A DNA stretch of 64,000 nt from Ruminococcus sp. (GTDB taxonomy: Bacteria; Bacillota; Clostridia; Oscillospirales; Ruminococcaceae): contig JAIDQQ010000020.1 in the NCBI GenBank assembly GCA_029062165.1, positions 82,243 to 146,242 of the forward strand, read 5' to 3'. Shown piece after piece: positions 1 through 8,750 of this stretch; positions within the stretch are counted from its first letter, which is position 1; each line of letters begins with the position of its first letter. Below the pieces are notes generated by a model. That model saw nothing but the letters and a program-made list of their open reading frames with translations. It was not told where the DNA came from and ran no database searches. A program made the position numbers and the translations under genes.

Positions 1-43
1 TAACGTTTACGTCTTCGACAGTAACCTTGTTTAATCCTGCCAT
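1..43 (-). CDS. pgk: Phosphoglycerate kinase, N-terminal fragment (runs off window)
   Basis: Only the first 14 codons lie in the window. The translation starts MAGLNKVTVEDVNV, which resembles the conserved N-terminus of phosphoglycerate kinase, the glycolytic enzyme that makes ATP from 1,3-bisphosphoglycerate. An AAAGGATG ribosome binding site precedes the ATG and a good promoter lies at 97-125. The call rests on a very short peptide, so it is a family guess rather than proof. Confidence 0.55.
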   Translation of the reverse strand, partial: MAGLNKVTVEDVNV

Positions 44-96
44 TGGTATGACATCCTTTCATATTATAATTACGGAGCATGAACGCTCACAATAAT

Positions 97-125
97 ATTG
101 TACACCATTCTGACAGATTTTTCAA
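97..125 (-). promoter_or_regulatory. Sigma-A-type promoter of the leftward pgk-like gene
   Basis: On the minus strand TTGAAA and TACAAT are separated by 17 bp, with the ATG about 55 bp downstream of the -10 box. Confidence 0.6.
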
Positions 126-186
126 GTATTTCTGAAAATTTTTTCATGAACAATCAGTAAATTTTTACGGAGTTATTTTCACGTAC

Positions 187-215
187 TTGACTTTACTGAA
201 AATATGTGTTAAAAT
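187..215 (+). promoter_or_regulatory. Promoter of the maf/DUF1015 gene
   Basis: TTGACT (187-192) and TAAAAT (210-215) are 17 bp apart. The start codon follows closely, so the leader is very short. Confidence 0.6.
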
Positions 216-236
216 CTGTATAAAGGAGTGATAGAA

Positions 237-2063
237 TTGAAGATAATACTTGCATCTGCGTCACCTCGTCGGCGTGAACTTATGAAACTTATTACAGATG
301 ATTTTGAATGTGTTTCATTAGATATAGACGAGACTGTACCGGAGGATTACCCATATCATCCATCATCTTATCTTGCGGAACTCAAAGCAAAAAAGGCATC
401 TGAACTTTATCCGGACTGCATAGTTATCGGTTGCGATACCGTCGTGAATATTGACGGTCATATACTTGGTAAGCCGAAAGATACTGACGAATGCAGAAAA
501 TTTCTTAGAATGCTTTCCGGAAAAGTTCATAGCGTAACAACTGCTTACTGCATAATTTGTGGTGATGATTTTACTCTTAATTCACAGACAACTTCCGTAA
601 CGTTCCGGAAACTTTCCGAAAAAGATATAGAATGGTACATCTCTACCGGTGAGCCTTTCGATAAAGCCGGTGGATACGGCATTCAGGGTAAGGGTGCATT
701 GCTGATAAAGAACATGAACGGCGATTATTTCAATGTTGTAGGTCTTCCTGTCTCACGACTTTATCAGGAACTAAAAACTTTTATTAAGGAGAAAAAATAT
801 ATGTATACAACAGCTTTTCATAATGCGGATATACTTATTCCGGAAAACGTCGATATGAAGAAATGGTCTGTAATCGCCTGTGACCAGTACACAAGCGAAC
901 CGGAATACTGGAATGAGGTATATAAAAAAGTCGGTGATGCACCGTCAACACTTAATCTGATACTGCCGGAAATTTTCCTTGAAAATGACGACGTTTCCGA
1001 AAGAATAGACAATATTCATAGTTGCATGGATAAATATATCGCTGACGGCGTTTTCAAAGAGTATAAAAATGCTATGGTCTATGTTGAAAGAGTTCAGAGT
1101 AACGGCATTGTAAGGCGTGGTATAGTCGGTGCGATTGACCTTGAAAAATACGACTTCTCAAAGGGTAGCCGTTCTGAAGTACGTGCCACGGAAGCTACTG
1201 TTATAGAGAGAATCCCCCCTCGCATAAAGGTACGTCAGGGAGCAGGTCTTGAATTACCGCATATTATGATTCTTATTGATGACCCTGAAAATACAGTAAT
1301 TGAACCGCTTGCAAGTCAGGAAATGGAAAAAATCTATGATTTTGACCTCATGCAGAACGGCGGAAGTATAAAGGGTTATTTACTTGACGAGCAGACACAG
1401 CAGAAAATTGACTACGCTTTATATGAACTCGGTGACTATAGAAAATTCAATGAAAAATACGGTCTTGAAAAATCTCCGGTACTGCTTTATGCTATGGGCG
1501 ACGGAAATCATTCACTTGCAACCGCAAAACAATTTTACGAACAACTTAAAAAATCCAATCCGAATATTGACCTGTCCGGACACCCTGCACGTTATGCACT
1601 CGCTGAAATAGTAAACCTCCACAGCGAAGCCCTTAAATTTGAAGCTATACATCGTCTCGTGTATGATGTTGACTGCGACAAACTCATTTCTGAAATGTCA
1701 GAAGCTCTTGAATTATCCGAAACACAGACTTCTGACCAGTATGTAGTAATGTCATATAAAGGTACGGAAAAGAAATTATATATCAATAAAAAATCTTCAA
1801 ATCTTTCAGTCGGCTCTTTACAGAATTTCCTTGACAGTTATATAAAATCGAACGGCGGAAAAATCGACTACATTCACGGCACGGAAACTGTTAAAAACCT
1901 CGCTGAAAAGCATAAAGGTATAGGCTTTATACTTCCGGATATGGATAAGTCACAGCTTTTCCCTACCGTAATCAAAGACGGTGCATTACCTCGGAAAACT
2001 TTTTCAATGGGTCATGCGGAAGACAAGAGATTCTACATTGAAGCAAGAAAAATTACTGAATAA
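237..2063 (+). CDS. maf: Maf nucleotide pyrophosphatase fused to a DUF1015 protein
   Basis: Residues 1-185 are a complete Maf/YceF-type nucleoside triphosphate pyrophosphatase: it has the SASPRRREL phosphate-binding motif, a CDTVV motif and the GYGIQGKGA segment. Maf proteins hydrolyse noncanonical or canonical NTPs and restrain septum formation. Residues from about 189 on are a full-length DUF1015 protein (about 420 aa) of unknown biochemical role. I chose the TTG at 237 because AAGGAG at 223-228 is 8 bp upstream; the in-frame GTG at 228 overlaps that ribosome binding site. Inside the frame, AAGGAG followed by ATG at 801 could start the DUF1015 half on its own. The fusion could therefore be a recent loss of the stop codon between two operon neighbours, with two products still made. 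Confidence 0.88.
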   Translation: MKIILASASPRRRELMKLITDDFECVSLDIDETVPEDYPYHPSSYLAELKAKKASELYPDCIVIGCDTVVNIDGHILGKPKDTDECRKFLRMLSGKVHSVTTAYCIICGDDFTLNSQTTSVTFRKLSEKDIEWYISTGEPFDKAGGYGIQGKGALLIKNMNGDYFNVVGLPVSRLYQELKTFIKEKKYMYTTAFHNADILIPENVDMKKWSVIACDQYTSEPEYWNEVYKKVGDAPSTLNLILPEIFLENDDVSERIDNIHSCMDKYIADGVFKEYKNAMVYVERVQSNGIVRRGIVGAIDLEKYDFSKGSRSEVRATEATVIERIPPRIKVRQGAGLELPHIMILIDDPENTVIEPLASQEMEKIYDFDLMQNGGSIKGYLLDEQTQQKIDYALYELGDYRKFNEKYGLEKSPVLLYAMGDGNHSLATAKQFYEQLKKSNPNIDLSGHPARYALAEIVNLHSEALKFEAIHRLVYDVDCDKLISEMSEALELSETQTSDQYVVMSYKGTEKKLYINKKSSNLSVGSLQNFLDSYIKSNGGKIDYIHGTETVKNLAEKHKGIGFILPDMDKSQLFPTVIKDGALPRKTFSMGHAEDKRFYIEARKITE

Positions 2064-2092
2064 TTCATAATTAACAAGCAAATACAAAAAAT

Positions 2093-2118
2093 GCCGGTAT
2101 CATACCGGCGTTTTTTTT
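2093..2118 (+). terminator. Rho-independent terminator after maf/DUF1015
   Basis: A perfect 7-bp GC-rich stem (GCCGGTA/TACCGGC, 3-nt loop) is followed by G and eight T. The A-run on the other side lets it also stop the leftward transcript from the DUF3592-like gene. Confidence 0.85.
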
Positions 2119-2129
2119 ACATAACTTTT

Positions 2130-2615
2130 TCAGATTATTATAGCAGATAAAAGACATACAACAGACACAAACCCATAAATAATGCAGTCTCTCAATGGTT
2201 TATGTAACAGAATACTTTTCATATCTTTTGCGAATGCCTGCTCAGGATTATAAGGGTCATAATAAATTTTAATAATATCATTAAATTTCGGATTTTTTCC
2301 GAATGACTGACGTATAATTATAGTCTGTATATTTTCACTTTCTGCCATAAAACTGACTTCTGTATAAACATATTCAAGAGGTAAATTATAAATATTCTGA
2401 AATACATCTGATATTTCCGGAACTTTACTCTTACCATTCAATATAACCGGAGTTATAACTATTGCATTACATTCAATATATCTGTTGACAAGAGATTTTA
2501 TTTCCTTATATTTTTTCCTGTATGTTTGTATGGAATTTATTGTAATAAAGACAGACACTATTGAAATATACCACAACAAAAAAGGAATATATTCAGGTAA
2601 TAAATTTGTATCCAT
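2130..2615 (-). CDS. DUF3592-like membrane protein
   Basis: 161 aa. There is a hydrophobic segment near residues 11-28 (FLLWYISIVSVFITI) and another at the C-terminus (about 143-161), with a predicted beta-rich region between. The motif KIYYDPYNPEQAF is typical of DUF3592-type proteins, whose function is unknown. It starts 9 bp after the second WYL gene stops, so it is probably the last gene of the WYL operon. The ribosome binding site is weak, which fits translational coupling. Confidence 0.6.
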   Translation of the reverse strand: MDTNLLPEYIPFLLWYISIVSVFITINSIQTYRKKYKEIKSLVNRYIECNAIVITPVILNGKSKVPEISDVFQNIYNLPLEYVYTEVSFMAESENIQTIIIRQSFGKNPKFNDIIKIYYDPYNPEQAFAKDMKSILLHKPLRDCIIYGFVSVVCLLSAIII

Positions 2616-2624
2616 AATAAAAAA

Positions 2625-3578
2625 TCACATCACTTTATGTAGTAATTCGTATTGTCTGTCGATTCGTTCCTTTGCTTTCCGGCGGAAATCCGGCGGAGAT
2701 ACTATTTCCAGCATAGCACCGTAACTTAAAAGCCTTATTAATAATTCCGTTTCGTCCTGTCTGTCGTACCACAGTTGCACCATACATACACCTGTTTCCG
2801 AATCATATTCAGTACGTTTTTCATAGGGTGCGAACTCCATAAAAAAGCGTTCTGTAGTATTTCTGCCGGTTGAAACACGGACAGTAACCGGTTCATGACA
2901 TTTATGTTCATTGAAATATCTTTCGACGGAGATATTTTCGGTAAATATCATACCGGTATTTTTTATGTCCGTAATTCTGCCGATATTTATAACGCTTGTA
3001 CGGTATTTCTGTACAGAAAATGCAAGTATACGGAATCTGTTATTTTTCGGGGAATACTGTATTTTCAGCGGAATATACAGACCTTTTAAATTTTTGTTGT
3101 TTCTGCTGACAAAATTTATTTCAGTTACTTCATGTTTTTTCACAGCAGAAACAATTTTCCGGAAATTTTTCTGATAATTCATGTCAGAAAAGTCGTCACC
3201 GTCGCTGAAACGGTCAGTATACCGGAAATGCTTTTCACTGTAGAGAGGCTTGACATTTCCGAGACGTTTTTTCAGGGAATCTATAGTATTTTTTTCAAGA
3301 AAGAGAAGAATTTCCGGACTTTCAAGTTTTGCCATAAGCCAACGTTTCTGTATGCCGGTCAGGATTGAAACAGGTTTGTTTTTAATTACGGGGATATAGT
3401 TACCGTACTGATTTTTCTGAAGCAGACCCCATAAATCGTCAGGGATATGGGCATTAGTTTCAGTGAAACCCAGTTCGGAAATAATTTTGTTTTTACTGTC
3501 TCTTGTGATTTCCGGAAATTTAAGAATTTCAGAAGCAATCCGGAAATAATTACTGTAAATTTCATGAAATATTTTCAT
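2625..3578 (-). CDS. WYL-domain regulator, second of a pair
   Basis: 317 aa. The centre and C-terminus carry a WYL-type fold: basic and aromatic residues around residues 140-210 and a C-terminal WCX-like region (FAPYEKRTEYD and YGAMLEIVSPPDFRRKAKERI). WYL proteins are ligand- or nucleic-acid-sensing regulators, often linked to phage defence and RNA repair. No clear N-terminal helix-turn-helix is visible, so it may act with its partner upstream. The gene overlaps the stop of that partner by 4 bp (ATGA at 3575-3578), a sign of coupled translation and perhaps a heteromeric complex. Confidence 0.75.
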   Translation of the reverse strand: MKIFHEIYSNYFRIASEILKFPEITRDSKNKIISELGFTETNAHIPDDLWGLLQKNQYGNYIPVIKNKPVSILTGIQKRWLMAKLESPEILLFLEKNTIDSLKKRLGNVKPLYSEKHFRYTDRFSDGDDFSDMNYQKNFRKIVSAVKKHEVTEINFVSRNNKNLKGLYIPLKIQYSPKNNRFRILAFSVQKYRTSVINIGRITDIKNTGMIFTENISVERYFNEHKCHEPVTVRVSTGRNTTERFFMEFAPYEKRTEYDSETGVCMVQLWYDRQDETELLIRLLSYGAMLEIVSPPDFRRKAKERIDRQYELLHKVM

Positions 3579-4813
3579 AATTCTCCGTCCTTGTATATGA
3601 CATTTTTCAGCTGACGTATATCATTACAGAAACGTTCTGTTACATCTGCGTTACTGCTTTTTAAGGATATTATTCTGCCGGTAAAGGTTCTAATCCATGG
3701 TATGAGTTCATTGGAATCGAGTGTTTTTATGGTCAGCCGGAAATAATTGTTTCCGGTTTTTTCGAGAATACCGTTTCTTTTTTCACGTTCAAGACGTTCG
3801 ATAATATATTTTTCGTTGATTTCGTCAATAAAGAAATCAATCGTTACGGTTTCGGTTTTGAGATAATTTTTCCACGGACCGAACGAGGCATTAAAACAAT
3901 ATTTACAGCAGTTCATGTACTGACTGTATATCTCGTCATAGTAATCACATATATTACCGGTTATAATTTTTTCAGTGAAGTCAAGCCTTAGTGAAGTGAA
4001 ACGTTTATCAACATACATAGCAAGATAACGCCTTCCTGTTTCGAGTGATGACATTATCTGTAACGGAATTATATTGTTTATAGTTTTATCTTTATTACGG
4101 AAATTCACCACGGATATATATTTTTTGTTTTCTATAGCTTCAATGATTTCAGATATAATAATATCTTCAAGAGTATGTACAATATAATTATGTTTGGTCA
4201 CGAAAATATCATTTCTGATACCTGCTGATTTAAGTATGCTGTTTCCTATAACTCCGAATTTCTGGGTTTCCGAAAAAAACTTGACCGCATCAGCGAGACC
4301 TTCATATTTTTCTGTAAAATCGCCGACAGTATCAGGTGAAAGACGGAAATATGAAGTTTTTTTAACTTTTTTGGTTAATATTATACCCTCTTCCACGTAT
4401 TCAAGGAGTTTTTTTCTGACAGTCTGCATTTCAAAGAGTTCATTGTATGATTTATCCATTTTAAGTAAAATTTCTTTCAGGGACATGAAATTTCCGTCGA
4501 TGAGGGTATCAATAATAAAGAAGTGTAATTTTATATCGTTTGGAGTAAAACTCTTTGAGTAGTAAGCATTATAAAGCGGATTTTCGGAAATACAACCGCT
4601 GTCAAGGGAAATAGCTACTTTTTTTCTGTGCTGTGAATTATCGTATTTCATGTAATCGCTTAACCAGCTTTCTATACGACGTTTTTCGTCGTCGTAGGTT
4701 CGTTTACTTTTTCTTTCAAAGTCGCCTCTCACTTTAAAGCCATATATAAAGAAATCACGTATATAATGTCTTGTTTTATCAAAATTCTTGACCAGTTCCG
4801 AAAACCCACCCAT
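3575..4813 (-). CDS. WYL-domain regulator, first of a pair
   Basis: 412 aa. The N-terminus (KTRHYIRDFFIYGFK, then SKRTYDDEKRRIESWL) is a characteristic leader of clostridial WYL regulators. A winged-helix-like region follows (about 80-170), then the WYL core (about 225-300) and a C-terminal dimer region. I start at the ATG at 4811-4813; the in-frame GTG at 4823-4825 lies directly on the AAGGAA ribosome binding site. The gene is divergent from the hairpin array and the TROVE gene, with 136 bp between its start and the first hairpin, so it may regulate them and itself. Confidence 0.75.
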   Translation of the reverse strand: MGGFSELVKNFDKTRHYIRDFFIYGFKVRGDFERKSKRTYDDEKRRIESWLSDYMKYDNSQHRKKVAISLDSGCISENPLYNAYYSKSFTPNDIKLHFFIIDTLIDGNFMSLKEILLKMDKSYNELFEMQTVRKKLLEYVEEGIILTKKVKKTSYFRLSPDTVGDFTEKYEGLADAVKFFSETQKFGVIGNSILKSAGIRNDIFVTKHNYIVHTLEDIIISEIIEAIENKKYISVVNFRNKDKTINNIIPLQIMSSLETGRRYLAMYVDKRFTSLRLDFTEKIITGNICDYYDEIYSQYMNCCKYCFNASFGPWKNYLKTETVTIDFFIDEINEKYIIERLEREKRNGILEKTGNNYFRLTIKTLDSNELIPWIRTFTGRIISLKSSNADVTERFCNDIRQLKNVIYKDGEL

Positions 4814-4840
4814 AAAGACATTCACTTCCTTTCATATATA

Positions 4841-4869
4841 ATGATAGCATAAAAATAATATTTTTGCAA
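4841..4869 (-). promoter_or_regulatory. Promoter of the WYL operon
   Basis: On the minus strand TTGCAA and TATCAT are 17 bp apart, 28 bp upstream of the chosen ATG. Confidence 0.6.
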
Positions 4870-4903
4870 GCCTGTCGGGAAAGAAGTTCGCAGATTTTTT
4901 TAT

Positions 4904-4932
4904 ATGATTTTTCCAGAAAGCTGTGGTATACT
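4904..4932 (+). promoter_or_regulatory. Weak promoter candidate for the hairpin RNA array
   Basis: TATACT at 4927-4932 is a good -10 box, but the -35 region (TGATTT) is poor. Transcription would start about 10 bp before the first hairpin element. A poor -35 box would suit a promoter that needs an activator such as the divergent WYL protein. This is inference. Confidence 0.3.
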
Positions 4933-4949
4933 TAGAACATACAAAGGGA

Positions 4950-5561
4950 ACGGCTTATACAGCAAATATTTCATGAGGTTGTTTATAGGTGAGGACTGTG
5001 TAAAGTTTCGCAACAGCGACAGCAGTTGTGTCATTGCAATGACCACCGGAAGTCACAGACTTTTACGTGCCGTGAAATCTGTAAGGGCACACGTAAGGGG
5101 TTAATACGTATGCCTGCTCCTTATCAACGATTCTGACAGCAATATATTTCTTTGTGGTCGCAGGGAACTTGTACAGAAATGTATTCAAGTCTGCATAAGA
5201 AAAAAACAGAATCGTGTAAATTTTAATGGTTCTTACAGCAAAAAAATGCACATCACGCCGGCAAGTCGGAAAACAGAAATGTTCTCTGACACCGAAACAG
5301 AACCATGTAAAAACAAAAGCTGAAAGGTTCGTACAGCAATATTTTCGCTTATCTGTCAAATAAGATTGAAATGAACCTTGTAAGGCTTTTGTACCCGAAA
5401 GACACTTACAGCAATTCTTACATATTTTATGGGAAAATATTTGATGTGTCTTGTAAACTTAACCTCTGAAAATATTAACGATTCTGACAGCATTAAAATC
5501 AGGGGCATAGTACGCCGGACGGAAACGTTATCAGGCACTATGAAAAAATGAATCGTGTTAC
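4950..5561 (+). ncRNA. Tandem array of hairpin RNA elements upstream of a TROVE gene
   Basis: Five elements share one design: a 7-8 bp outer stem, then (T/G)ACAGCA after the 5' arm, a variable inner part of about 35-75 nt, the 3' arm and then GTAAA or similar. Arms: ACGATTCT 5127-5134 with AGAATCGT 5208-5215; ATGGTTCT 5226-5233 with AGAACCAT 5299-5306; AAGGTTC 5324-5330 with GAACCTT 5373-5379; AAGACAC 5399-5405 with GTGTCTT 5446-5452; ACGATTC 5478-5484 with GAATCGT 5550-5556. A sixth, at 4950-5004, pairs with G-U wobbles. An extra GACAGCA at 5018-5024 marks a degenerate one. The arms differ in sequence yet stay complementary, which is covariation. The G-U pairs point to plus-strand RNA. The array ends about 10 bp before the ribosome binding site of the TROVE gene. 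By analogy with Ro60 and Y RNAs these may be its bound RNAs; that is inference. Confidence 0.7.
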
Positions 5562-5581
5562 ATAAAGAAAAGAGGTATTTT

Positions 5582-7051
5582 ATGCTTGATTATCTGAAAA
5601 AAGAAAGTTCCGTCACTACTACTGAAAACGGTGCTTTAACATACTCCACAACCGGAAATGAATGTCTTGACCTGTTTTTCAAGGCTGGTGCTATGCGTTC
5701 CGCCGAAGAAAAGGAAATAGCTAATGTTGTAATCCGTGCATATGTCGAAAATCCTGAAAAAACTATGAAGATTATTTTTTATGTCCGTGATATAAGAGGC
5801 GGTTTAGGTGAAAGACGCTTTTTCAGGACAGCCATAAAATCCCTCCTGAAATGTTATCCCGACGCTGTAGAAAGAAATATACCGTATTTTGCGGAATACG
5901 GACGTTACGACGACTTAATGACCGTCATAGACAGTCCGTGCGAAAGCACAGCAGTAAATGAAATAAAAAAACAGCTTGATTCCGATATTCAGGCAATGAA
6001 CGCTGATAAAAACGTTTCACTTCTTGCGAAGTGGTTGCCGTCCGTCAATACGTCGTCGGAAGAAACAAGGAAACTCGGCAAGAAAATGTGTCGCCTGCTT
6101 GGTATGAACGAAAAGACTTACAGACAAACATTATCTTCATTGAGGAAATATATTGATATAATAGAAAATCGTCTCCGTGAATCAGACTACACTTTCGACT
6201 ATTCAAAACAACCTTCCTGTGCAATGTTCAGATACCGTCAGGCTTTTCTTAGGAACGACGAGGAACGTTATACAGAATATCTCAAAGCCGTAGACAAAGG
6301 CGAAACTACTATTAATACATCTGCTCTCTATCCGTATGAGATAACAAGAAAATGTAATGAAAATAAATGTATGTCCGAAGACGAAAAACTTTCACTTGAC
6401 GTAACATGGAAGAATCTCCCTGACTATGCAACCACCGACGAAAACGCCATAGCAGTTATAGATACTTCCGGTTCTATGACATGGAGTGAAAATTCGTCAG
6501 TACGTCCTTTGGATGTTGCACTTTCGCTGGGTATCTACTTTGCCGAACACAATAAAGGTACTTTCGCAAATCACTTCATAACATTTTCTGAAAATCCACG
6601 TCTTATAGAAATAAAAGGCGATGACATATTTCAGAAAGTCAATTACTGTATGAAATTTACAGAATATGCAAATACAAACCTTGAAGCCGTATTCAATCTG
6701 ATTCTTAATACTGCTGTTAAAAACAAATTGCCACAGGAAGAACTTCCGACAAAAATATACATCATATCAGATATGGAATTTGATTACTGTATAGAGGGCG
6801 GAAACAGTCTGCCACTCTTCGAGACCATGAAGAAGAAATATCAGAAAAAAGGCTATAAACTTCCCGATATTGTTTTCTGGAATGTCAACAGCAGACAGTC
6901 AAATATGCCCGTAAGTATGTCAGAAACTGGTGCTACACTTGTATCAGGTTTTTCACCTGTGATATTTGACATGACCATATCCGGCGATATTTCACCGGCT
7001 TCAGTTATGGAAAGGGTTATTTCTTCTGAACGTTATGCACCGATAAAATAA
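5582..7051 (+). CDS. TROVE/vWA (DUF2828-type, Ro60-like) RNA-binding protein
   Basis: 489 aa from the ATG at 5582, which has AGAGG 7 bp upstream. Residues from about 15 to 270 are alpha-helical and repeat-like, with FYVRDIRGGLGERRFF and SLLAKWLPSVNTSS, both typical of the DUF2828/TROVE group. Residues from about 285 on form a von Willebrand A-like domain with an intact MIDAS motif (DTSGSM). Ro60 proteins with this order of domains bind Y RNAs and misfolded RNA through the ring of helices and take part in RNA quality control. The gene follows the hairpin array co-directionally and ends in its own terminator. DUF2828 proteins themselves are poorly characterised, so the RNA partner is inferred from context. 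Confidence 0.8.
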   Translation: MLDYLKKESSVTTTENGALTYSTTGNECLDLFFKAGAMRSAEEKEIANVVIRAYVENPEKTMKIIFYVRDIRGGLGERRFFRTAIKSLLKCYPDAVERNIPYFAEYGRYDDLMTVIDSPCESTAVNEIKKQLDSDIQAMNADKNVSLLAKWLPSVNTSSEETRKLGKKMCRLLGMNEKTYRQTLSSLRKYIDIIENRLRESDYTFDYSKQPSCAMFRYRQAFLRNDEERYTEYLKAVDKGETTINTSALYPYEITRKCNENKCMSEDEKLSLDVTWKNLPDYATTDENAIAVIDTSGSMTWSENSSVRPLDVALSLGIYFAEHNKGTFANHFITFSENPRLIEIKGDDIFQKVNYCMKFTEYANTNLEAVFNLILNTAVKNKLPQEELPTKIYIISDMEFDYCIEGGNSLPLFETMKKKYQKKGYKLPDIVFWNVNSRQSNMPVSMSETGATLVSGFSPVIFDMTISGDISPASVMERVISSERYAPIK

Positions 7052-7058
7052 ATAAAAA

Positions 7059-7083
7059 AAGCGGTTATTATGACCGCTTTTTT
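7059..7083 (+). terminator. Terminator after the TROVE gene
   Basis: The stem AGCGGT/ACCGCT with a 7-nt loop is followed by a T-run and preceded by an A-run, so it can serve both the TROVE gene and the converging sigE operon. Confidence 0.8.
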
Positions 7084-7099
7084 CATGTTTCTGAAAAGT

Positions 7100-7798
7100 T
7101 TATGTTATACTTTCGAGTTTAACACGTAATTTATGTATGATTTTCTTTTCAAGACGTGATATATATGACTGTGAAATACCTATTTGTTCAGCTACTTCTT
7201 TTTGAGTTTTTTCCTTGCCGTCGATAAGTCCGAACCGCATTTCCATAATTTCACGTTCACGGTCACAAAGTTCCGCAACGGCATTACGAAGTATTTCCCT
7301 TTCGGCTTCGGTTTCGATTCCCTTGTTTACAATATCGTCATCAGTGCCGAGTACGTCCGATAAAAGAAGTTCATTTCCGTCATAGTCTATATTCAGTGGC
7401 TCATCTATGGAGAGGTCATTTCTGTACTGTGAGGACTTCCGCAGGAACATAAGTATTTCATTTTCTATACACCGTGAGGCATACGTTGCGAGTTTTATAT
7501 TTTTTGTAGGACAGAAAGTATTTACCGCCTTTATAAGACCTATAGTACCGATTGAAATAAGGTCTTCGAGACCTATTCCTGTTGATTCAAATTTCTTTGC
7601 TATATATACAACAAGTCTTAAATTATGTACAATAAGTCTGTCACGGGCGGACGGGTCATTTTCAAGAAGACCTTTGAAGACTTCCTCTTCCTCCTGACGT
7701 GTAAGCGGTGGTGGGAGAGTGTCCGGACCGTTTATATAGAATACATCACAACTGAAAATATCCCTGAATTTTTCAAGAATCATCTGAATAATGTTCAT
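7100..7798 (-). CDS. sigE: Sporulation sigma factor sigma-E precursor
   Basis: 232 aa from the ATG at 7796-7798, with GGAGG 8 bp upstream. It contains sigma-70 region 2 ([21 protein letters not shown] and [17 protein letters not shown]) and region 4 with a helix-turn-helix ([20 protein letters not shown]). About 25 hydrophobic and amphipathic residues precede region 2, matching the pro-sequence that is removed to activate sigma-E in the mother cell. The gene lies 16 bp after spoIIGA, the conserved spoIIG order of endospore formers. Confidence 0.93.
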   Translation of the reverse strand: MNIIQMILEKFRDIFSCDVFYINGPDTLPPPLTRQEEEEVFKGLLENDPSARDRLIVHNLRLVVYIAKKFESTGIGLEDLISIGTIGLIKAVNTFCPTKNIKLATYASRCIENEILMFLRKSSQYRNDLSIDEPLNIDYDGNELLLSDVLGTDDDIVNKGIETEAEREILRNAVAELCDREREIMEMRFGLIDGKEKTQKEVAEQIGISQSYISRLEKKIIHKLRVKLESIT

Positions 7799-7814
7799 AA
7801 AAATTTCCTCCTTT

Positions 7815-8624
7815 TTATATTTTAAGAATTTTCGGATTAAATACAGCATTTCCGGAATTTTCGCCCAGACCTATTACAGCGTCTACTTTTTTTCTTTCGC
7901 CGGAGAGAGTATTTTTTATAAGTACCTCGTCCGGACGGAAAACTTCTATAAAACCGCTGTCGGATATAGTGGAGCAGGGCAGAATCCGGAAACCTTTCGG
8001 AATACTTCCGTTATTTTTTATTCCGCTGAATTTTTTCCTGTCGCATACTATGACCGGCGAACCGGAAAAGAAATCTGTCAGGGAATTTCCGGTATCTGCA
8101 AGTCCGTCAAGAGTTACTACAGTATCCATGTATTTTATTATAACGTCGTAACAGTCTGTACTTTCAGGTGTGCGGTACATGAAATTTTCAGCGATATATA
8201 CAAGAAAATACATGACAGCAGTTGTCAGGACAAGTAACAGAAGTGAAAAATCTATATAGAAATAGGAATTATTGAACTGCATGAAATCCGGTTCAGACCA
8301 TGAGTATACAGCGTATACAGTTCCGGCGAGTATGAAGTTTGCCGAAAAAAAAGCGACTGTATTTATAATCAGGCGTTTTTTACCCTGAAATCCGAAAGCT
8401 ATTATAACAATCGTCACCACAGCGATAAGTTTTATCAGCGTATTGATAAAACCGTTCAGACTTGGTGCGAGTATCAGTAATGAGTAGATACTTCCATAGA
8501 CGGCAGTTATCATACATCGCCGGAAACTAAGCGGTGAATGCGTAATGCGTGCCGTTATACGAAGAAGAAAATAATTCACGTATATATTCAGTATGATAAG
8601 GACATCAATATAGATAGTCTGCAC
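7815..8624 (-). CDS. spoIIGA: Sigma-E processing peptidase SpoIIGA
   Basis: 269 aa. The N-terminal half is a membrane domain (about five hydrophobic segments within residues 1-130) and the C-terminal half has an aspartic-protease-like region with the [10 protein letters not shown] motif (D-T-G) at about residue 170. SpoIIGA sits in the septal membrane and cleaves the pro-sequence from pro-sigma-E after a forespore signal. Translation starts at GTG, 6 bp after GGAGG. It is the first gene of spoIIGA-sigE. Confidence 0.9.
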   Translation of the reverse strand: MQTIYIDVLIILNIYVNYFLLRITARITHSPLSFRRCMITAVYGSIYSLLILAPSLNGFINTLIKLIAVVTIVIIAFGFQGKKRLIINTVAFFSANFILAGTVYAVYSWSEPDFMQFNNSYFYIDFSLLLLVLTTAVMYFLVYIAENFMYRTPESTDCYDVIIKYMDTVVTLDGLADTGNSLTDFFSGSPVIVCDRKKFSGIKNNGSIPKGFRILPCSTISDSGFIEVFRPDEVLIKNTLSGERKKVDAVIGLGENSGNAVFNPKILKI

Positions 8625-8662
8625 ATGACACCTCCCGAAAACTTTATTACTTGTCTTTATAT

Positions 8663-8696
8663 ATTATAATATGTCCGATGTGCAGAATTTGTCGGA
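8663..8696 (-). promoter_or_regulatory. spoIIGA promoter region with Spo0A-box-like sites
   Basis: A TATAAT -10 box lies at 8663-8668 on the minus strand. TGTCCGA (8672-8678) and TGTCGGA (8690-8696) each differ from the Spo0A box TGTCGAA by one base. In Bacillus subtilis spoIIG is activated by Spo0A bound over a poorly placed -35 region. The similarity is suggestive only. Confidence 0.35.
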
Positions 8697-8711
8697 ATCG
8701 CAGACCGGATA

Positions 8712-8744
8712 TAAAAAAACTCCCGAAATTTATCTTTCGGGAGT
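8712..8744 (-). terminator. Terminator after the helicase and small membrane protein
   Basis: A 10-bp stem (ACTCCCGAAA/TTTCGGGAGT) with a 6-nt loop is followed on the minus strand by seven T. Confidence 0.8.
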
Positions 8745-8750
8745 ATTCTG

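Noticed and set aside
5063..5538. Minus-strand open frames of 60-98 codons across the hairpin array
   Set aside because: No ribosome binding sites, Cys/Phe-rich products without family resemblance, and they cross the paired arms.
4950..5561. The hairpin array as a CRISPR array
   Set aside because: There is no constant direct repeat of 25-40 bp, the spacing varies from about 55 to 90 nt, and no cas gene is near. Conservation is in pairing, not in a repeat sequence.
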